13,345 nucleotides of DNA from CAWULT01 sp963923455 (GTDB taxonomy: Bacteria; Acidobacteriota; Vicinamibacteria; Vicinamibacterales; UBA2999), in assembly GCA_963923455.1 (NCBI GenBank), contig CAWULT010000123.1, positions 1 through 13,345 on the forward strand. The letters are read 5' to 3'. Position 1 is the stretch's first letter. Every line of letters starts with the position of its first letter. The notes beneath the pieces are model-generated. The model was not told the DNA's origin and did no database searches. It saw nothing but the letters and a program-made list of their open reading frames with translations. Below, one piece after another: positions 1-6,642 of this stretch. The position numbers and the translations under genes were made by a program.

Positions 1-1188
1 CATGCGCTCGTACGTGCCGGCCGCCACCACGTCGGCCTTGAGCGTCGTCAGCCGCTCCGGATCGCCACCGAGCATCGCCTCGAACGGCATGGCGATCGCC
101 TGCGCCATCACCGACCGGACGGCAAACGGCGAGCAGGCCTCGAAGCCGAGCCGGGCGGCCGGCACGTACGAGCGCATGTAGCCTCGCGACAACCCTCCCG
201 AGTAGGTGAGGCTGTGCTTGATGGTGTCGATGCCCCAGCCCTCCTGGTACAGCAGCGGATTCCTCAGGATGCTGGAGAGGGTCAGGTCCGAGTCTTCGAG
301 TGGATACGACTTCAGGTTCTCGTCGCCGCCATCGCCGTCGAGCAGGTACCGCAGGCCGGGATGCCGGCGGCGTACGCCGCGCAACAGGCTGAAGCCGGCC
401 GCCGCGCACTCGACGTCGAGCGGGTGATAGTCCTCGATCGCCCGGACGGCCGCCTCGAGGTCGTAGTCGGACGCGGGCATCTCGACGCGCTCCCACGTGG
501 ACTCGACGCCGAGCGCCCGGACCACGCCGGCCGCCTGCAGCGCGTCGGTCCCGCCCCCATAGTCGAGGGTGAAGGCACGGACGAGATTCGGGTCGCGGCC
601 GAGGTCCTCGCACGCCCGCCGCGCCAGCATCAGCACCGCGGTGCTGTCGATGCCGCCCGAGAACGCAACGCCGACTGGCTCGCCCGCAGGCACCTGCGAC
701 AGCCACTCGCGCACCGCCTCGTACGCGGCGCGGATGTAGGCGGTTCCCGCCGCGGTGACGTCCGCGGGTCCCGTGGCAACGGCCGGCTCGAAGAATCGGT
801 GATACCGCGGCGCCGGGTCGGGGCATCCCACCTGGTCGAGCTCCACGACGTAGTGCGCCGGCACCATCCGCGTGTAGGCCGGGTCGAACTGCCAGCCGAT
901 GCGCTGGGACTGGCACCAGTCGAAGATGCGGTCGATCCGGTCGGAGACGACCAGGAACGGCCCGTGATACATCTTCGCGACGAAGTAGCGCAGCGGCAGC
1001 CCGATCGTGCGGGCCAGGCGCACGGTCTGGCCGTCACGCGCCACGCAGGCGAAGTGCCCGCCCGTGGCCGCCAGCCGCGCGGTGTCGCAGCGCCGCACGG
1101 CCTCGACCACTTCCCCTTCGGACGCGCCGGTCAGCCCCGACGCACGGAATCCCACGAGATCGACGAGACGCTCGACACCTTCCAGCAT
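1..1188 (-). CDS. Asparagine-synthase-like ATP-dependent amidotransferase/ligase, glutaminase cysteine absent (C-terminus outside window)
   Basis: The frame is open from ATG at 1188 to the left edge, 396 codons with no stop, so the C-terminus is missing. An AGGAG ribosome site lies just upstream (about 1193-1198). The PP-loop SGGIDS is at residues 177-182, and LLDGDGGDEN at about 282-291 matches the GEGSDE loop of AsnB, so the ATP-dependent synthetase domain is intact as far as seen. The segment from GGHFACVARD (about 43-52) to about 150 resembles the second half of the Ntn glutaminase domain. The first half is missing: residue 2 is Leu, not the Cys nucleophile, and the spacing implies roughly 65 residues fewer than E. 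coli AsnB. The enzyme therefore probably activates a carboxylate as acyl-AMP and uses ammonia or another nucleophile, as do beta-lactam synthetases and lasso-peptide cyclases. Its substrate is unknown. It is last in view of a leftward five-gene run. Confidence 0.85.
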   Translation of the reverse strand, partial: MLEGVERLVDLVGFRASGLTGASEGEVVEAVRRCDTARLAATGGHFACVARDGQTVRLARTIGLPLRYFVAKMYHGPFLVVSDRIDRIFDWCQSQRIGWQFDPAYTRMVPAHYVVELDQVGCPDPAPRYHRFFEPAVATGPADVTAAGTAYIRAAYEAVREWLSQVPAGEPVGVAFSGGIDSTAVLMLARRACEDLGRDPNLVRAFTLDYGGGTDALQAAGVVRALGVESTWERVEMPASDYDLEAAVRAIEDYHPLDVECAAAGFSLLRGVRRRHPGLRYLLDGDGGDENLKSYPLEDSDLTLSSILRNPLLYQEGWGIDTIKHSLTYSGGLSRGYMRSYVPAARLGFEACSPFAVRSVMAQAIAMPFEAMLGGDPERLTTLKADVVAAGTYERM

Positions 1189-1208
1189 GGCCGCTCCTTG
1201 GCCTGACA

Positions 1209-1214
1209 GGATAC
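1209..1214 (-). promoter_or_regulatory. Possible -10 element for the asparagine-synthase-like gene
   Basis: On the minus strand TATCCT (4 of 6 to TATAAT) lies 20 bases before the ATG at 1188 and would give a short leader carrying the AGGAG site. No clear -35 box is seen. The 138-base gap between this gene and the DUF5916 stop holds no coding frame I can support. The 12-base palindrome GACGGTACCGTC at 1317-1328 overlaps the upstream stop codon. Confidence 0.25.
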
Positions 1215-1326
1215 CCAATCCGGACGGCGGGCGGCCCCTCGCCTCGCGCCGCTCGTCGGCCGGCAGGATCGGAATCGCACGCTCCAGTGCTGCGCCAGTG
1301 ACGAGCCCGGACCGTGGACGGTACCG

Positions 1327-3513
1327 TCAGAAGCTGAACAGGTGCGTGAACTTCAGGATGAGCGCGCGCGAACCCGGCAACCCGTCGACGGTCGGCCGCG
1401 TCTCGTTGTAGACGAGGAACAAGTCGCTCAGCGGGTGGTGGATGAAGTCGAACCGGATGTTGGACGACACCTCCCGGGTCGTGTTGTTGTACTGCACGAA
1501 CGCGTTCAGGAACATGCGCGTCGAGAACGAGCCGTCGAGGCGCAGCTGCAGCAGGTCGGTCGTGAAGGTCTGGCCCGGCAGGTCCACGACGTCTCGGCTG
1601 GCGGACACGGTCGCGGCGAGCTTCGCGCTCTGGCGCCAGCGCACGCCGAGCGTCCCGCCGGTCCGGGAGCCGTTCCAGAACTCGCCGAAACGGTAGTTGC
1701 CGTTCAGCGACACGCGGCGCGCCCGGCTCGTCGAGAACGACGTCTCGGCGTCCTGGAACGTGTAGCGGCCGGTCGGGATCGCGTAGGTCGGGCGAATCCG
1801 GAACGGCGCGGCGATGGCCTCCTCGTTCTCGCGAACGACGAACGAGGCCTGCGACCCGTCCTGGAAGTCCACGCTGAACGTCGGCTTCCACGTCTCGGTC
1901 TCGACGCCGAAGCCCGGCTTCTCGTACCGGTCGTAGCCCAGCTCCGGCCGCCACTCGCGGATCACGCGGCCGCCGCGCCGCGGCCGGAACCGTTGCAGCG
2001 CGCCGCCGTGCCAGATGTCGGTGCCCGGGCGCGGGATGAACCCGAGGTCGTCGCGGAAGCCCGTGCCGAGTGACGTGCGGTTCAGGCGCACCTGCGTCCG
2101 GCTGGTGTCGTAGGTCACGCCCAGGCGCCACGCCCCGTCGTCGCCGACGCCGGTCTTCGCGCTGCGCATCACCAGGGCGTCGACGTCGAGGCTGGGCGTC
2201 AGGTTGAGCCGCAGGTCGCCGCCCGCGATCCGGTTGCCGGCGTCCGCGCGCTCGCGCCCGAGGTAGAAGACGTTCGCGGTCGAGCGTCCCCGGAACTGGC
2301 GTCCGTACCGCAGCACCGTGAAGTTGTCGTCCTCGGTCTGGATGTTCAGCAGGCCGATGTCGTTGCGGCCCGTGCGGCCCGACAGCCGCGCCCCGCCGAC
2401 GATCGGCACCGGTTGCTGGTTGACCAGGCCGATCGACCGGCTGAAGAACGGCACCAGGTCGTTGTTGCCGGTCGCCGCGCGGCCGATCTGGAACGAGCCC
2501 TGGTTCTCGAGGAAGAACTCGCGCCGCTCCGGGAAGAACAGGTTGAACCGCGTCAGGTTCACCTGCTGCGTGTCGGCCTCCACCTGGGAGAAGTCGGTCC
2601 GGTAGGTGGCGTCGAGCACGAGCCCCGTGCCGATGCCGAGCTTGAGGTCGAAGCCGCCGTCGCCGTCACCGCGGGCACGCGGCCGGCCGCGGTCGGCGAC
2701 GTTGGCGGTCACGAACGGCTTGAACCGCAGGTTGAGGCCGGGCTTCACGCCCGAGATGCCGTCGAGCACCCCCGCATAGGCCATCCGGAACTGGTTGAAC
2801 TGCCGCGGAATCGGGGTCCACATCGTGACCTCGTTCTTCCGCCGGATGAGGCGCATCATGCTGAGCCCCCACTCCTGCGCCGGGGTCTGCGGAAAGCGCA
2901 GCGACTTGAACGGGATGGCGTACTCGACGATCCAGCCCCGATCGAACGTGGAGGTCTTCAGGCGCCACACGCCGTCCCAGTTCTCGTTGGTCGTCCGGCC
3001 CTCGTCGAACGACTGTGTGTCGCGCTGGGCGCCCATCGGGTTGGTCTGGAAGCCGTAGGAGTTGCGCAGGTCGCGGAAAGTGTCCATCACCAGCACGAAC
3101 AGATCGCCGTCGCGCGCGTTGAAGTCGCGGGTCAGCTCGTTGGTGATCAGCCTGTCTGGCTCGTCGTCGAACAGGCGGGCGCCGACGTAGAGAGTGTCGT
3201 CGTCGTAGAGGAACCGGACCTCGGAGGGCTCCGTCGGCGTGGCGCCCTCCCGCGGCTGCTGCTGGACGAAGTCCCGGGCCGGCGCGGCCGCCTCCCACTC
3301 GGCCTCGGCCAGCTGGCCGTCGACCGTGATGCGGCCGTTGGGAATACGGACGGCGGACGCCCGTTTGGGCACGGCGGGAGGCGCCTGCGGCGCCTGGGCC
3401 CCCGCGGCCGGAGCCAGGCCTGCCGCCAGCAGGACGGCGCACGCGACGGATCGGAGCCGCAGCAGCGGCGAGGCCTCAGTCCGAGGTTGACAGGGAAACG
3501 TAGCGGCCGGCAT
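1327..3513 (-). CDS. CBM9-like / DUF5916 outer-membrane protein
   Basis: A 728-residue protein. After a signal peptide (hydrophobic core about 23-36, cleavage probably after AGAQA near 41) comes a carbohydrate-binding family 9-like domain at about 58-250, opening with IPNGRITVDGQLAEAEW. A DUF5916-type region follows, with the hallmark DFSQVEADTQQVNLTRF and FFPERREFFLEN at about 307-337. The remainder is rich in alternating beta strands and ends in LFSF, a terminal aromatic typical of outer-membrane barrels. A surface role in binding or passing a polymer or glycoconjugate is likely, but no member of this family has a firm function that I can cite. The ATG at 3513 is the only one that gives a plausible signal peptide; it overlaps the flavin reductase gene by 38 bases in another frame and has no strong ribosome site, so coupled translation is likely. 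ATGs further upstream only lengthen the tail. Confidence 0.85.
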   Translation of the reverse strand: MPAATFPCQPRTEASPLLRLRSVACAVLLAAGLAPAAGAQAPQAPPAVPKRASAVRIPNGRITVDGQLAEAEWEAAAPARDFVQQQPREGATPTEPSEVRFLYDDDTLYVGARLFDDEPDRLITNELTRDFNARDGDLFVLVMDTFRDLRNSYGFQTNPMGAQRDTQSFDEGRTTNENWDGVWRLKTSTFDRGWIVEYAIPFKSLRFPQTPAQEWGLSMMRLIRRKNEVTMWTPIPRQFNQFRMAYAGVLDGISGVKPGLNLRFKPFVTANVADRGRPRARGDGDGGFDLKLGIGTGLVLDATYRTDFSQVEADTQQVNLTRFNLFFPERREFFLENQGSFQIGRAATGNNDLVPFFSRSIGLVNQQPVPIVGGARLSGRTGRNDIGLLNIQTEDDNFTVLRYGRQFRGRSTANVFYLGRERADAGNRIAGGDLRLNLTPSLDVDALVMRSAKTGVGDDGAWRLGVTYDTSRTQVRLNRTSLGTGFRDDLGFIPRPGTDIWHGGALQRFRPRRGGRVIREWRPELGYDRYEKPGFGVETETWKPTFSVDFQDGSQASFVVRENEEAIAAPFRIRPTYAIPTGRYTFQDAETSFSTSRARRVSLNGNYRFGEFWNGSRTGGTLGVRWRQSAKLAATVSASRDVVDLPGQTFTTDLLQLRLDGSFSTRMFLNAFVQYNNTTREVSSNIRFDFIHHPLSDLFLVYNETRPTVDGLPGSRALILKFTHLFSF

Positions 3514-3961
3514 GGAACACGAGGGGTACGGCGCCATCGTCGCCCCGTCGCACCGCTGCGACCCGGCCGACGACGATCCAGTGATCGCCTCCCTCGTGAA
3601 TATCCCACACTTCACAGGCGAGTGCCGCGGCGCTGCCCAGCAGGAACGGCGTCCCGTGCCAGGCCTCGAACGTGAACGGGGGCGGCTCGGGCGCCTTCCA
3701 CGCGCCGGCGAAGTAGGTGGAGAGGTCGCGCTGCAGTTGCGTCAGGATGCTGATGCAGAAACCCATGCCTGGCTGCACCAGCTGACCGACCCGCGTCTGC
3801 TTGCCGGCGCAGAAGAGCACCAGCGGCGGCTCGAGCGAGAGCGACGTGAACGAGTTGGCCGTCATCGCGTGCACGGCGTCGTCGCCGGCCAGGGCCACCA
3901 CGGTGACGCCCGTCGCGAACTGGCCAACGGTCTGGCGGAGGGAACGTGGTTCGATGGACAT
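3476..3961 (-). CDS. hpaC: Flavin reductase (HpaC-like), partner of the adjacent hydroxylase
   Basis: A 161-residue protein, close to the usual length of about 170 for HpaC-type NAD(P)H:flavin reductases. The family flavin-binding stretch MTANSFTSLSLEPPLVLFC lies at 33-51, and the conserved GDH motif is at 125-127 in GGDHWIVVGRV. It would reduce free FAD and supply FADH2 by diffusion to the oxygenase encoded immediately upstream. The gene starts 50 bases after the hydroxylase stop, and its last 38 bases overlap the start of the DUF5916 gene. ATG at 3961 is chosen because the family homology begins right after it; the frame stays open upstream, but there it runs antisense-like through the hydroxylase gene. 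No good ribosome site is visible, consistent with coupling to the upstream gene. Function is well supported; the exact flavin and nicotinamide preference cannot be read. Confidence 0.9.
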   Translation of the reverse strand: MSIEPRSLRQTVGQFATGVTVVALAGDDAVHAMTANSFTSLSLEPPLVLFCAGKQTRVGQLVQPGMGFCISILTQLQRDLSTYFAGAWKAPEPPPFTFEAWHGTPFLLGSAAALACEVWDIHEGGDHWIVVGRVAAVRRGDDGAVPLVFHAGRYVSLSTSD

Positions 3962-4011
3962 CGCGGAACCGGGACGGGGCCGCGCGGGCCCGTCCCGGCA
4001 CCTCCTGCCTG

Positions 4012-5553
4012 CTATTTCCTGCGGATCGCGCTGACGTCGTCGGGATTGACCAGATCCGGCACCGTCCAGCCGTTCAGGTCGTATTCGGCCATGCAGGCTT
4101 CGGCGAACCCCTTCATCTTCGCCGCCGCCCCGGTTGCCTCGGCCACCATCAGCGTCTCGAAGCGGATGCTCTCGTTGTTGCCGAAGTAGTTGCGCTCGTA
4201 GAGTTCGTGCCGGCCGCCGAACTCGCTGCCGATCGTGTCCCACATCAGCTTCATCAGCTTGACGCGGTCCACGGCGTTGTAGCCGTTCGAACCACGGACG
4301 TACTGATCGAGGTACGGCCGGATCTCGGGCACCTGGAAATCGAGCGCGCTCGACGGCAGGTAGATCAGCGCGCTCGCCAGCGTGTTCTCGATGATCTCCT
4401 TCACGCGCGAGTACGCGATGTTCGACATCACGCGGTAGGCCAGCCCGTACTCCAGGTTCGGCGACACGTACCCGGGCGTCCACGGGGCAGAGGCGCGCGC
4501 CATGGCGTCGGTCAGGCCCCAGAAGCAGTTGCGCCAGGCCAGCACCTCGCCGACCGCGGCCTGCACGCCACGGAAGTCCTTGGCGCCGGTGGCCTCGACG
4601 GACTTGAGCAGCAGCCCGGCCAGGAAGTCCATCTTGACGGCCAGGCGCGTGCAGCCCTGGAACATGAACCGCGGCAGGAAGCCAGACCGCGGGAAGAAGT
4701 TGTTGACCTTGTCGATGTCACCGTAGGCGAACACGTCCTCGTACGGGATGAACACGTTGTCGAACACGAGGATCGAGTCGTTCTCGTCCATCCGGCTCGA
4801 CAGCGGGTAGTCGAACGGCGTGCCCATCACGGCCGACGTCATCTCGTAGGAGGGCCGGCAGAAGAGCTTCAGGCCCTTCGCGTTGCTCGGCACCATGCAG
4901 ACGAACGCGAACTCCTTCGTCTTGATGGGCAGCGCCCCGTTGTTGGCGATGAAGTTGTAGTGGGTCAGGCTCGAGGTGGTGGCCACCACTTTCGCGCCGC
5001 TGACGACGAGCCCCCCGTCCTTCTCGTCCACGACGTGCATGTACACGTCCTTCACCTGGTCGAGCGGCTTGTCGCGGTCCACCGGCGGGTTGACGATCGC
5101 GTGGTTGACGAAGGACACCTCGTCGTTGACCTTCGTGTACCAGCGACGCGCGTTGTCGTCGTACGGGTGGTAGTAGTCCGGATTGGCGCCCAGGGTGGCC
5201 AGGAACGCCGCCTTGTAGTCGGGGCTCCGGCCGATCCAGCCGTAGGTCACCCGCGCCCACTCGGCGATGGCGTCGCGCGCCCCCACCAGTTCCTCCGTGC
5301 TCCGGGGCGCCTTGTAGAACCGGTGGGTGAAGCCGCCCCGGTCGTTGTCGATCGTCAGGACGTCCTTGCGGGCTGGGTCGTGCAGCGCGTCGTAGAGGCG
5401 CGCGATCATCCGGGCGGTGTTGCGGAACGCCGGGTGCGTCGTGACGTCCTTGACGCGCTCTCCGTAGATCCAGATCTCGCGGCCGTCCCGCAGGCTTTCC
5501 AGGTACTCGGCCCCCGTGTAGGGCCGCGTGCGGCCCGAAGCTTGAGCGGTCAT
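4012..5553 (-). CDS. hpaB: 4-Hydroxyphenylacetate 3-monooxygenase-type oxygenase (HpaB family)
   Basis: A 513-residue protein, full length for HpaB (E. coli about 520). These FADH2-dependent enzymes hydroxylate phenols ortho to the hydroxyl, classically 4-hydroxyphenylacetate to homoprotocatechuate. Three phenol-contacting residues of the family appear with exact spacing: Arg109 and Tyr113 in GRSPDY, and His151 in VNHAIVNPP (Thermus HpaB Arg100, Tyr104, His142). Further landmarks are VSGAKVVAT (185-192) and THYNFI (197-202), the YEMTS and FDYPLSSRMDEND region, FRGVQA, LIYLPSSALD and MWDTIGSEFGGRHELYERNYFGNNES. ATG at 5553 is preferred because GGAGGG lies about 8 bases upstream and homology begins there; the frame continues to about 5871 without family signature. 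It lies 130 bases after the bicupin gene and 50 before the reductase. The true substrate could be another para-substituted phenol. Confidence 0.93.
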   Translation of the reverse strand: MTAQASGRTRPYTGAEYLESLRDGREIWIYGERVKDVTTHPAFRNTARMIARLYDALHDPARKDVLTIDNDRGGFTHRFYKAPRSTEELVGARDAIAEWARVTYGWIGRSPDYKAAFLATLGANPDYYHPYDDNARRWYTKVNDEVSFVNHAIVNPPVDRDKPLDQVKDVYMHVVDEKDGGLVVSGAKVVATTSSLTHYNFIANNGALPIKTKEFAFVCMVPSNAKGLKLFCRPSYEMTSAVMGTPFDYPLSSRMDENDSILVFDNVFIPYEDVFAYGDIDKVNNFFPRSGFLPRFMFQGCTRLAVKMDFLAGLLLKSVEATGAKDFRGVQAAVGEVLAWRNCFWGLTDAMARASAPWTPGYVSPNLEYGLAYRVMSNIAYSRVKEIIENTLASALIYLPSSALDFQVPEIRPYLDQYVRGSNGYNAVDRVKLMKLMWDTIGSEFGGRHELYERNYFGNNESIRFETLMVAEATGAAAKMKGFAEACMAEYDLNGWTVPDLVNPDDVSAIRRK

Positions 5554-5683
5554 CCGTTGGTCCCTCCGAACATGAGCTGGCCCGGCAATCCGCGGCCGCT
5601 GGCGGCCCCGAAGCTTAATGCATCTGCAGTGTCGAATCGAGACACCTCGAGGGCGTCCCCGGCGCGAACCTCCCGGGCGCCCC
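5554..5683. other. 130-base intergenic spacer with inverted repeats
   Basis: Between the bicupin stop and the hydroxylase start there is no gene I can support. It holds two small inverted repeats: GTGTC at 5629-5633 with GACAC at 5641-5645 (7-base centre), and GGCCGC at 5594-5599 with GCGGCC at 5602-5607. The first could be an operator or mRNA processing site, the second a weak hairpin. The hydroxylase ribosome site GGAGGG lies at the 5553 end. Confidence 0.4.
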
Positions 5684-6544
5684 TCAGCCCTCGATCTCGC
5701 GCCCCTTCGCCTCCCATTCCGCCATGAAGCGGAACACGTTCTCCTTCGGCGGTTGCGGCGCGAAGGTCTCGAGCCACGTGACCGGCACGGTGCCGACGTT
5801 GGCGAACGAGTGCACGCACCCGACGCCGGTCCAGAACACGTCGCCGGGACGCCCGCGATAGGTCGTGCCATCGAGGACGGCTTCCACTTCCCCGCTCAGG
5901 ATGAAGTACGCCTCCTCGAACGTATGGTCGTGCAGGCCGAGCCGCACGCCGGGCTGGTACTCGATGAACAGCAGCCGATGGTGCCTGGCGCCGAAGTTCT
6001 CGTCGATCAGCCACTTGAGGAAGACGCCGTCGAGTCCGGTCACGGCCTTCGGCCGTTCGCCGACCGGCGGAATCTCGCTCGCGTCGAAGTGGTCGAGCAG
6101 GCAGCCACCGAGGTTGGTCATGTCGAGCCGGGGGCCCGACAGCGGCACCGCATGGTCCTTGGGAAAGAAGGTGTCACGCTCGGCACCCGCCGGCTTCGGC
6201 TGGGGGGCCGCCATCTGCAGCCACCGGACCGGCGCGTCGCCGACCGCCCGCACGCCGTGGGTGGAGCCCACCTTCACGGCGCCGAAGTCGCCGGCCCCCA
6301 GCAGATGCGCGACGCCGTCGATGGTCACGACGGCCTCGCCGCTCAGGATGTAGAAGCTCTCCTCGAAGGCGTGGACGTGCGGGTACAGCACTCCGCCCCG
6401 CGCGAGCTGCGCGATGCTCAGCCCGGTGTGGACCGAACCGGTCACCCGATTGACCAGGTCGGCCTGCACGTAGCCGGTGCTGTGGGACTCGAAGATCGGA
6501 TGCGGGCGCAGCGCGGTGTCGTCGAACCTGCCGTGGAAGTGCAT
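5684..6544 (-). CDS. Bicupin protein, probable metal-dependent dioxygenase
   Basis: A 286-residue protein with two cupin domains, both with full metal sites. The first follows G(X)5HXH(X)3E(X)6G with His56, His58 and Glu62 and a second-motif His96. The second has His205, His207, Glu211 and His245 in GCVHSFANVG, fitting the H(X)3N rule. No signal peptide is seen, so it acts in the cytoplasm. Bicupins include quercetin 2,3-dioxygenase, gentisate and related ring-cleaving dioxygenases, oxalate decarboxylase and sugar isomerases. Its place directly ahead of HpaB and HpaC suggests it acts on a catechol or related product, but this is inferred only from context. ATG at 6544 opens MHFHGRFDD; the ribosome site is weak (GGGG about 10 bases upstream), and a TACAAT box sits 39 bases upstream. 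It is the first gene of the leftward run. Confidence 0.85.
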   Translation of the reverse strand: MHFHGRFDDTALRPHPIFESHSTGYVQADLVNRVTGSVHTGLSIAQLARGGVLYPHVHAFEESFYILSGEAVVTIDGVAHLLGAGDFGAVKVGSTHGVRAVGDAPVRWLQMAAPQPKPAGAERDTFFPKDHAVPLSGPRLDMTNLGGCLLDHFDASEIPPVGERPKAVTGLDGVFLKWLIDENFGARHHRLLFIEYQPGVRLGLHDHTFEEAYFILSGEVEAVLDGTTYRGRPGDVFWTGVGCVHSFANVGTVPVTWLETFAPQPPKENVFRFMAEWEAKGREIEG

Positions 6545-6583
6545 GGACGGTACCCCGATTCTGAAGGCCCTGAGGGCCGAGGC

Positions 6584-6589
6584 ATTGTA
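6584..6589 (-). promoter_or_regulatory. -10 element of the leftward operon promoter
   Basis: The minus strand reads GATACAATGCC; TACAAT matches the -10 consensus at 5 of 6 positions. Transcription would begin near 6577, giving a leader of about 33 bases before the bicupin ATG. A small hairpin, GGCCC with GGGCC at 6566-6578, falls in or at the start of that leader. No convincing -35 box is seen at 16-18 bases, so an activator may be needed. Confidence 0.5.
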
Positions 6590-6596
6590 TCCCGGC

Positions 6597-6618
6597 CCGG
6601 GTGCCACTTCCGGGTACC
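6597..6618. promoter_or_regulatory. Direct repeat between divergent promoters, candidate operator
   Basis: CCGGGTGCC at 6597-6605 and CCGGGTACC at 6610-6618 are direct repeats (8 of 9 identical) with starts 13 bases apart. They sit between the leftward -10 (6584-6589) and the rightward -10 (6629-6634), where a regulator could control both directions. GC-rich sequence makes short repeats common, so this is tentative. Confidence 0.3.
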
Positions 6619-6628
6619 GGCGCCGTGG

Positions 6629-6634
6629 TATATC
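6629..6634 (+). promoter_or_regulatory. -10 element, likely leaderless promoter of the cytochrome gene
   Basis: TATATC (4 of 6 to TATAAT) ends 8 bases before the ATG at 6643, so transcription would start at or next to the start codon. There is no ribosome site in the GC-rich spacer. The same arrangement is seen before the amidohydrolase gene at 9506. Confidence 0.45.
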
Positions 6635-6642
6635 TGCCGCCG

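Noticed and set aside
1189..1326. A small peptide precursor gene next to the cysteine-less asparagine-synthase homologue, as in lasso-peptide clusters
   Set aside because: No start codon with a ribosome site and a sensible short frame exists in this gap; any precursor would have to lie left of the window.
2413..3675. Plus-strand open frame of 420 codons opposite the DUF5916 gene
   Set aside because: It has low-complexity Val/Glu/Arg/Gly composition and no motif; the minus-strand protein has family hallmarks.
3962..4483. Extended N-terminus for the flavin reductase
   Set aside because: The extra frame lies within the hydroxylase gene and has shadow-frame composition; family homology begins at the 3961 ATG.
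5585..5650. Cluster of restriction sites (SacII, NotI, HindIII, NsiI, PstI, XhoI) resembling a cloning polylinker
   Set aside because: The flanking sequence is a natural operon with normal spacing and no vector sequence; GC-rich six-base sites are frequent by chance.
5550..5683. Short leader peptide ending in ATGA overlap with the hydroxylase start
   Set aside because: The frame through the gap is the tail of a shadow frame of the bicupin gene; the only ATG in it gives a 7-residue peptide whose apparent ribosome site is lacking.
3946..5727. Long plus-strand open frame (593 codons) opposite the hydroxylase gene
   Set aside because: It is antisense to HpaB, has the Arg/Val/His-rich composition of a GC-rich shadow frame, and shows no family motif.
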